From positions 33,119,639-33,183,638 of the forward strand of contig NC_067116.1 in assembly GCF_021347895.1 (NCBI RefSeq): 64,000 bases of DNA, in the 5' to 3' direction. Below, piece by piece: positions 56,901 through 64,000 of this stretch. The notes beneath the pieces were generated by a model. The model saw only the letters and a program-made list of their open reading frames with translations. It ran no database searches and had not been told where the DNA came from. The translations under genes and the position numbers were made by a program. Position 1 is the stretch's first letter. Every line of letters begins with the position of its first letter. The stretch is from Acanthochromis polyacanthus. Its lineage: Eukaryota > Chordata > Actinopteri > Pomacentridae.

Positions 56901-59900
56901 GTCAGCTCCTCTTTGAAGCCGGTAAAGTACTTGTTGAGCGCCCAGACAAAAGCCTGGTAGGTCCTGAAGGGAGGCTCAGAGCCCTTCTTGGAGCCGTAGG
57001 AGGAACCTGAGCCTGGCGGGCAGGGCTCCGAGCTGTAACCCGTCACCTCGTCGATGAACCTCTGCAGCCTGAACACCGCCTGCCCGTACACAGCGATATG
57101 CTCCAGCACAGAGCGCAGGCAGTTCTGCAGCACAAAAGAAGAGAAGGCTGTTTCCTACAACCAACAGAGGACACATTTATTTAAACACAAGAAACTTCTG
57201 GAGTTTGAACTTACACTGGTCAGATGAGTTACCACCACGTTGTTCCTTACGGATACTTTTCCATCATGGTGTTGGAATATAAAGTGTTTCTTAACCCCAG
57301 AGAGAAGCCTGCAACACAACAGACAAACACTTTAGCTTCATATTTGCATCATGTTGTAGCCAGATGGAGTACCTACCACAACCTACTGACATTGTTTGCT
57401 ATTACTATAATCTGTAGTCGGCGTTTGCGAAGCCAGATATCTTCATTTCTTATTAATTAGCTAGACTGTACCCTGACCCCCACCCAAAAGCAAAAAAAGT
57501 TCAGGTTTAGGATTATTTTTCATTTCAAACCCTGCAAGTATGGCTGAAGTAACAAGCTTGATGTGCCTGACTCACAATATGTGGTTTGGAATTATTTCTA
57601 AGTCCACATATACCGGTATCGGACAATATCAGCATATCCGTTACTGGCAAAAAAGCCAATATCAGATATCAGAATTCATAACACAAAATCAATATTAATA
57701 TTAATAAGAGACGTATTTTCCCTTTAATCCACCAAGAACTCAAATATTTGGGGATCAACCCGATAGCGCTGAAGTCACCAGGTTAATCCGTTGGTTGAAA
57801 TGCTCTCATCCGATCAAATTCTCACTGCTTGGACAATCATTGGTATTACTTTAATCAGGAGAAAAGCACTTCATCGGCAACCTTCCAAGATGAATTTGTT
57901 ATTTTGGGCAGCAGTAGGAACAGACTACCTGTGAACACCTCCGCTTTTCACAGTTTTGAGCCCAACAAACCCACCGTATTAAACACTTACTGAACATTTC
58001 CTTGGAGTTAGCTCCAAAATAATTGGCACCATGTCAAAGAAGTCGTCACAGCGGCTGTATTTTGTTCATATGGATGGCCAAAAAGTCAAGCGTAAACTCT
58101 GCAAATAGCAGTCTATTTATTGCAGCCAAATTACGAACGTGGCAGATATCTAAAAAACGGCAGGATAACTTGTCTGTTGTATTCCTCAATAGTTCTCGTG
58201 CTGGTATCAACAGCTGATATAATATAGTTAAAAACCCGTCTAAAATGATTTAATATGTTGCAAACTCATGTTGTATAATTCATTAAGGCTAGTAGGGCGC
58301 ATTAAGATTTACTGAAGAGTTGGTAGAATTTCGGTTGACCAAGATTTTCGTCGGTTGACTTCAGCCCTCTAACGACATAATAAATCTTGTGAGAAAGCAG
58401 GAGTTAAGGTTTGTACAGTCATGCACTGCAGCATCATTACATCTTACCACAATGTCTCCCGTATTACTTGGGTCTCTGTAACAAAGGCCTTCTCTTCAGG
58501 CAGATACAGTGGATCAGTGTTGTACAAGTGCTGATCCCTGAGGAGGAGAGAGACTGGGGGTAAATACAAACAACACTTTCTATCATCTTAACTCACAAAT
58601 ATCTCTTGGTAAAGACTATGTTAGCCAAGTATACTATTTTCAACAATTCACAGATGTACAGTCACACTACTAGTCTAGGCTGGAGTTCATTTCAGAAATA
58701 TAGACTTCTGATTTATCTGGCATGCAATTTGCATTGTTCTGGTTATTTAAACTGTTACATTTCCCATAAAAATATGAGTTTTGCTCATCATAACTGAAGC
58801 TGACATATATATTACTTGCGATTTTTGTCTACAAACAACTAAAATTGTATTTCTTCTTTACCAAAATTAAGACTCCATACCCATTTTGTTCCCAAAATGT
58901 GTTTTGTATAATAAGTTAAAGAATTATCTTATGTCCTAAGGTGAAGGAATTCACAACTAATGAGGTCTTACCAAACATTGAGCAAGTTGGAGTGTAAATG
59001 CAAGCTGTGAGGGAAACGAGGAGCGTGAGCCACCCAATACGGAGTCACTACATGCTGTTCAAGCCAGGCCCGGGCGTCTGGCTCACCCACTGGAAACACA
59101 TAAATTCAAACGTGGCTTTAATGCAGACACAAGTGTTTATTTTGGTAGTGTCACATTGTTCTTTAACCATAAAAGCTTCCGCAACCGTGTTATTTTGAGA
59201 GGCGTTTTGTTTGCACCTGTCCATGTGACTGGAACTGTTTTGTTGGTGTTGTCCTGGTCCTCCTGAGGGGTTCTGTCCAACTGGATCCCAGAGTCCTCCC
59301 TGCTGATTGGCTGCTGACTGTCTTCGTCCTCGCTCTCCTCCTCAGACCATTCCTAGAAATCAGCCAAAACTAGCTTAGATAGATGTTCAACTAAACTGGA
59401 CGGTGAAAAGTTAAATGACGTGTAGGTGTTGTGGTCATTAATGTTGCTGATTTACTTACAGGAGTATCTGGGTACGGCCCAATGTCTATGTCCTCGCCTT
59501 CCATCAGATATTTAGCCCAGTCAAAGTTGTCCTCTGGTTCTGCACAAATATGAGTTGAAGAGATCACAGTTAACATGGAGATGCAAGAGTCTTTAAGCAA
59601 GATTAAAGTATCAAAGTGAACATCAACTCACCAGCCTCCTTCAGCCTGGGTTTCTCAGTAAAGTTTGTATTTGAGGGGGACCCTGATAAGAAGAGCAGCA
59701 GTGATAGTATGCTGTAGTGTGCATCAGTCTGAAGGGAAAAAACAAAGGAAACTAATGCATCAATACAAAGTTGTAAATCATACAATTTGCTGTACTATTT
59801 TCACATGTACTGTCAACATGCTTTTGTTTTGGTAAAAGAAAACATGGGCTGGGTGAAAAGTATCAATGAATGATAGCATTAGGTCACAGACTTTTAGTCT

Positions 59901-60906
59901 ACTCAGTAGTTAATTTTCCCATCTGTCCCCGTCTGTGCCATACCTTTGCTCCATCTGTATTTGGTAAAGGTGAGTTCAGGAACTCTTCAGTCAATCTCAT
60001 CCAGCTTCCTGCTTTACTCAGGTCTGAGTGGACCATTAGCTTCTCGTAGATTCTGAAAAACATGGCAGATTATGCATGACAGCTTTGTGCAACTTTAGCA
60101 AGGACACAGGGGGGAAAAATCAGTTGATCGACATTCGAAATGGCATCTATAGGGACAGATTTTATCTTGGAATTGCATGGCATTTCCAGGCCCAAGGCAC
60201 TCAGAAATATACCAATTGTCAAATCAATAGCTTAGTTTTTCTATCAATGTGATTAAATGATTCCAAATTCAAATGAAAGTGTTAAGCTGACCAGCTTATG
60301 ATCTACATTACTGCCACATTTTATACCAGCATTGAAGTATCACAGATATCAATACTGACAATGAGTCCAGTGTGCCATTACCACCCTCTGTAGAATAACA
60401 TCTACCTGGGAACTTGATACCTTTCAGAATAATAGAAAACAGAACAGAAAAGCCCTGATGTCTCAGGTTGTCTGTAACAGTAAGTTAGATATACTCCCTC
60501 AGTGACACCCCTTGCCCTCATCTATAGACCCCAGATTAATAAAACAACAGTACGTCCCTATAAATGACAACGAAAGAGCAACTAGAACCCAAAGACTCAC
60601 TCACCCACTTATACTCCTTTGAATTTTATGACTGTCAACGTCCAAATAACGATGAAACCTGACAAGAAAGGAGATAATCGGTTATTAGCATTACCGTTAG
60701 TGGCTAGCTAACATTTTGGTTACAAGTTAGCCGCTGAGAAGCTAGCTTCCGTCCTGTCAACGGCTAACTCACCTGAAATTTGACCAAGCAAACTTTAGCG
60801 CCAGCTGGAAATTCTGGTCCTCCTCGTCCTCGACCTTGCTGATACATCTGATCAACTTCTTGGTTTCCTTTTCTGTCTCCTTTTCGAAGGTGCTCCAGTG
60901 AGCCAT
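50965..60906 (-). CDS. tubgcp5: TUBGCP5 (GCP5), gamma-tubulin ring complex subunit, complete
   Basis: Twenty-three coding exons, 5' to 3': 60906-60773, 60658-60605, 60052-59944, 59728-59632, 59539-59460, 59352-59217, 59089-58972, 58537-58448, 57308-57215, 57124-56872, 55498-55296, 55211-55096, 55014-54746, 54643-54445, 54124-53936, 53846-53664, 53542-53458, 53376-53256, 52818-52667, 52092-51967, 51568-51480, 51260-51160, 51011-50965. They give 1014 residues (human 1024). The start ATG is the first in frame, with A at -3 and G at +4. Family landmarks: QNFQLALKFAWSNFRFHR, NFDWAKYLMEGEDIDIGPY, VIRETLWLLSG, HRDFWYATYTLYSVSE, CQTFELTLRSCLYPHI, LQEAVGQRYPEDSSR, KWAKYSLD and NYIMTRILHSTGLEFQHQV. The N-terminal GCP domain spans roughly residues 265-700 and the C-terminal gamma-tubulin-binding domain roughly 705-1010. 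GCP5 helps cap microtubule minus ends at centrosomes. All introns are GT-AG except the one after 56872, which is GC-AG. Confidence 0.96.
51735..51950 (+). repeat. Interspersed repeat with 'tatttatatagcaccaattcacaaca' core
   Basis: The words attcaattcggtcttatttatatagcaccaattcacaacac, then gagcagagaacttaagcc and caacagtgggcaggaac, are those of a very frequent fish repeat. In a TUBGCP5 intron; class not assigned. Confidence 0.55.
52970..53120 (-). repeat. R1 repeat copy 6 in TUBGCP5 intron
   Basis: Reverse-sense R1 core: ctttcccagggccaaaaataacatc, ttaaatgtcttgttttgtc, ccaaaatattcagtttgtaatgatat. Confidence 0.55.
58031..58110 (+). pseudogene. Possible BED zinc-finger scrap of a hAT element
   Basis: An ATG at 58031 opens MSKKSSQRLYFVHMDGQKVKRKLCK then stop. 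It recalls the start of a BED finger (xxxYFxxxDGxKVKCxLC) with the first Cys replaced by Arg. Surrounding sequence (57595-58380) contains cggtatcgg/ccaatatc words and a ttggtagaatttcggttgacc end also seen in degraded fish repeats. Weak. Confidence 0.3.
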
Positions 60907-61006
60907 GTTGATGTTGACAGCAGTGCAGCGGTTAGCTTCACGGTACGAGCATCTAACGTTACATGTAGCTCGCTGCCCTTCAGTCCGGGAGTTCACCTGC
61001 TGGTTT

Positions 61007-61170
61007 TGCAAGTTTAAAGGCTACCACAAGCAAAAAATGCGTTAAATTGTGCCATTTATTCAGGCTGGGCTACTGCAGATACCCTCTCCACTGGTCCATT
61101 GATTCCTCCAGTGCCGCGCTGCGTCTGCCTCCACAACAAACAAAGATCAGTGCGCATGCGTGATATCAAA
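61007..61170 (-). promoter_or_regulatory. TUBGCP5 5' leader and core promoter
   Basis: The segment just upstream of the TUBGCP5 start is TATA-less. It includes tgcgcatgcgtg at 61151-61162, one mismatch from the palindromic NRF1 site (YGCGCAYGCGCR) common in housekeeping promoters. CpG are more frequent here than in the spacer to the right. Transcription start not determined. Confidence 0.5.
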
Positions 61171-62129
61171 ATAAGTTTCAGAAAGACCCTACCAAAGAAA
61201 CTTTTAACAGAATTTGATTAATTTCGGTAAATCGTTTTTGGATTACGTATAAATATGCAAACGAAGTGTCATTCATTTAAAAATTTATTTCAGGAGCGGT
61301 AATCTTAACATAGGATAAAGTTCCAAAGTTCTTGTGTTACTTTGTCAATTTATTGGAGTCAAATGCTTTTGTAGAGGGAATTTTGAATATCTCTTTTTTG
61401 TCACTCCATAAATCAGAAAATACTGGGAAAAAATAGGAATACAGTTTTCCATAAATTAGACTATGAATGACATGTGAACCAATTGGATTGTGCAATTATT
61501 TTTATAGTGTTTCTACTATGGTGTATGTTTGTGTTATGTGTAATGTTTGGGATATGTGCAATACAATTTTTCTGTACAATACTGTTTTTATGCGCAATAC
61601 TGTTTTATGTGCAATACTGTTTTGTAATTGTTGAGATTTCTTTGATGGCACAGCTATTGAGTACAAGATAAATTTCCCCAAGTGGGACAATTAGTAGGGA
61701 GGTTAAGGCCAAAAAATAGGCCTTTGACTTTAAGTCATGATGCAAAGGTCCCCTTTGGTATGAAAGGACCTCAGGGTCATACAAATAAATTTATCCTAAG
61801 ACACAAGTGAGATCACATCTTGTGTCGGAAATAAACAAGTTTTTTTTCAAAAATGTCCGCCAGTGCACTACAAATATTCTAGAACTCATATATTTGCTTC
61901 AGTTTGGAACCAGCTGCCTTTCCATACATGCAAGTGTGACAGGTAAGAGAGCTGGGACAGTTTGGAAAGAAAACGGGAGAGGGCTGAATCATGAGACTGT
62001 GTCCTTTGTCCAGACAGTAGTGAGATTTGAGTGTTGGGTGTCAGATCCATCTGTGATATCCAACCCGTGCTTGTTTCTTCCAGTTGAGGGCATTTTTTCT
62101 TCACACTCTCTGATATCTTATCCTTTCTG

Positions 62130-62131
<2 letters not shown>

Positions 62132-62202
<71 letters not shown>

Positions 62203-62208
62203 TACTTG
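62132..62208. repeat. (TG)n microsatellite
   Basis: About 75 bases of TG with one TA interruption, resuming as a shorter TG tract at 62456-62491 on the far side of the MITE at 62215-62445. Confidence 0.95.
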
Positions 62209-62214
62209 TTTCTG

Positions 62215-62445
62215 CTATACCGGTGGGGACTTTGACCTGACTATTTGCTATAAAGACCTAAAATGAGGTCCCCACGGGTGGCAACACCGTTTTCTTGGCC
62301 ATATTGTTGTTAATAAAAAATGTAAAAGTGCAAAAACGTTTGTTTAGGGTTAGGCATTGATTTGGTGATGGTTAAGGTTAGGGTTAGGGTAAGGGTTAGG
62401 AGTTAGATATGAATGGGAGTCAATGGTAAGTCCCCACCGGTATAG
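62215..62445. mobile_element. MITE with perfect 18-bp inverted ends and TTAGGG-like core
   Basis: ctataccggtggggactt (62215-62232) and its exact inverse complement (62428-62445) bound 231 bp. Inside are gaggtccccacgg and a run of gttaggg/gttaagg words (62344-62403). There is no open frame. TG microsatellite lies on both sides. Confidence 0.8.
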
Positions 62446-62747
62446 AAAAACAAACATGTGTGTGTATGTGTGTGTGGGTGTGTGTGTGTGGTGTTGTCAG
62501 AGGTGATGTGTCAGTATTTCGCCCTGTACTGTGCTTTCACTGCTGATGGTCAGCGTTCGTGTTGACAGTAAAGACAAGCAATAGATGTCCAAAAGGATCA
62601 GCGGTCGTACCATCCTCCCTGGCACAGCACACGCCAGCTGTTGGAGACTAAACACATGCCGGTCCCCCAGCCCTCAGAAATTATGTAATCTGCATAAATG
62701 TCTGAAAAGCTATTTGATGTGACTTAGTCTGTCTTGATACACAGCAT

Positions 62748-63025
62748 GTTGAATGTAGTTTACTAAAACCAGGATTTCTACTACCTGTGGAGGGATTCTG
62801 AAGTGTGCAGCCAACATGCTTTTCTGTCCATTCTGAGTCACAATCCTCTGCACAGTTACGTCACCAACATTGCATGAGTATCAATAAGCTTAGAGAGCAA
62901 ACAGATGACAGCCCATTTCACTCCACAGACGGTGAAAGTTGAAGTGATTGTTAGTTGTATCCGTGCTGCATGAAACAATCAGGACTTAATGAGGGCAGCT
63001 GGAGTTCAGACTGGAAGTAAAAGAA
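62748..63025 (+). repeat. Dispersed repeat R3, copy B
   Basis: Partner of 40905-41266 in the same orientation; see that entry for shared words. Confidence 0.65.
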
Positions 63026-63323
63026 GAAAGAAGTGATTTGGAATGCAGCATATGTACAAAATATGTTGCATCCAGATGCACATGATGTGTGTTCAGTTTA
63101 CTCTCAGAGTTGTGCACATTCTCAGATAGATGTTAATACGTTGAACCATGCTGCAGTTTATTAGTCCAACTTGAAGACTGTTCCAGTATGAAGCAATTAC
63201 CAGCTAAGAGATGTTAAATATGAACTCTCCTCGGAGCTGTTGGATCCATTATTGTAGTGAAGAGTTGGTTTCCAGCACTTTTGAAACTTCCTCGTACAGT
63301 AGACATTCTTACAGGTGTCTCAC

Positions 63324-63471
63324 CTGTGCTGCAGACAGCATCTGTGTAGTGTGGAGACAGCGCTGCCAGTGTGAGACATAAGACTTTAAAGGCGCAGATG
63401 AAGACTGTTTGGAATCTCTTCTTTCTCATGATGGCTTCACGGTAAATCCCTGCACAAGTGTTCAGCTGCAT
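63324..63471 (-). CDS. Candidate first exon of a secreted or membrane protein (unconfirmed)
   Basis: The minus strand opens at ATG 63471 or, better placed (A at -3), at ATG 63429. From the second, MRKKRFQTVFICAFKVLCLT followed by LAALSPHYTDAVCST looks like a signal peptide: basic start, hydrophobic core, small residues before a likely cut. It is followed by a strong donor, ACAG|gtgaga, at 63324/63323. I do not recognise the family. Later exons would have to lie between here and the TUBGCP5 promoter. A possible acceptor near 62690 (atgcag) opens about 32 codons in the right phase, ending in TGA, but that match may be chance. Confidence 0.22.
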
Positions 63472-63688
63472 CTTTCCTGCTGAACTGTTTAAAGGATCAC
63501 TTTAATCCGACGGTGTGAATATGCAGGAATGATGACAAAATAACCTCATATCAAAGAAAAGCACACAGAAATACTGATTTTATTATAAACAAGCATCAAA
63601 TACTTGTGTAATGATACCACGTATGTGCTGCCTTTTAGCTAAATGTTGTTCCAAGTGGCTAATTTCTGCTCTCTTTCAGTCAGTTTCA

Positions 63689-64000
63689 TTAACCCTCCTG
63701 TTGTCCTCATTAATGAGGACCAAACAATATTGTTTCTTTGTCTGAAAAAAATCCAAAAATTCGGAAGAAAAACTCCCCAAATTTCTGAAAAAACCTTCAG
63801 GAAGAAAATTCCAATAATTTCTTAAAAAATTTCCCTTCAAAATATTATTTTAAAAAATCCACCAAATTCGGCAAGAAAATTCTTGTAATTATTTTCAAAA
63901 AATGAGTAAAAATCTTCCAAAAAAATCATAAAAATATCTAAAGTGATTACATATATATCAGTAAAACCTCTAATATTTTCTTTAAGAACATTCACATTTT
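63689..64000 (+). mobile_element. piggyBac-like MITE, copy 3, cut by window end
   Basis: TTAA at 63689-63692, then CCCTCCTGTTGTCCTC and the same internal order as the copy at 1445-1981 (accaaacaatattgtttc, gtctgaaaaaaatcc, ttcttgtaattattttca). The window ends at the start of its central hairpin. Confidence 0.82.

Larger units (their letters stand above)
61171..64000. other. Right-hand spacer, repeat-dominated
   Basis: No confirmed gene. Contains short imperfect tandem units (about 61555-61620, 'gcaatactgtttt'), a LINE-tail-like end (61660-61690, aatttccccaagtggga), TG microsatellites around a MITE (62130-62490), repeat R3 copy B (62748-63025), one candidate secretory exon (63324-63429) and the left part of a piggyBac-like MITE (63689-64000). 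Confidence 0.55.

Noticed and set aside
60906..61011. N-terminal extension of TUBGCP5 by 35 codons
   Set aside because: The open frame continues upstream but has no ATG there; it begins at TTG. The ATG at 60906 has a strong context and gives the expected N-terminal length.
62344..62403. Interstitial telomere repeat
   Set aside because: The ttaggg words are few and impure, and sit inside a MITE with defined ends.

Overview
The window is nuclear DNA of a bony fish, probably a spiny-rayed (acanthomorph) teleost. The evidence is intron-split vertebrate genes, GT-AG introns, AT-rich non-coding DNA, long TG microsatellites, and many decayed fish-type DNA transposons and non-LTR retrotransposons. 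There is no sign of bacterial, plasmid or viral organisation.

Layout from left to right. Positions 422-1281 hold the last two coding exons of NIPA1 (+), whose earlier exons lie left of the window. Positions about 4010-9831 hold the whole of NIPA2 (+). CYFIP1 (-) has 30 coding exons from 38524 down to 10786 and a predicted non-coding first exon near 47885-48000. TUBGCP5 (-) has 23 coding exons from 60906 down to 50965. A single-exon FNDC9-like gene (+, 20745-21380) lies inside a large CYFIP1 intron on the opposite strand. The last 3 kb (61.1-64.0 kb) are mostly repeats plus one weak candidate first exon of a secreted or membrane protein.

Gene order and relative orientation (NIPA1, NIPA2, CYFIP1, TUBGCP5) match the human 15q11.2 BP1-BP2 interval in mirror image. 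The genes do not form one pathway. NIPA1 and NIPA2 are tandem paralogues for Mg2+ transport. CYFIP1 is the Rac1-binding subunit of the WAVE actin-nucleation complex and partners FMRP and eIF4E. TUBGCP5 is a gamma-tubulin ring complex subunit. I rebuilt exon boundaries by hand from splice sites, reading frame and remembered family sequence. The CYFIP1 exons sum to exactly 1253 codons plus stop and the TUBGCP5 exons to 1014 codons plus stop, with no frameshift, so both look intact.

Non-coding DNA contains three copies of a piggyBac-like MITE (TTAA flanks), a hAT element with a BED zinc-finger remnant, a MITE with perfect 18-bp inverted ends inside a TG microsatellite, a TA-flanked MITE, Tc1-like transposase remains, four LINE 3' fragments inside CYFIP1 (all antisense to it), at least six copies of one short dispersed repeat, a decayed minisatellite and a RecQ-helicase-like fragment. 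I found no tRNA, rRNA or CRISPR array. I found no clearly new biological system. The most notable items are the antisense-nested FNDC9 gene in CYFIP1, a GC-AG intron in TUBGCP5, and a TA microsatellite directly against a CYFIP1 splice acceptor.
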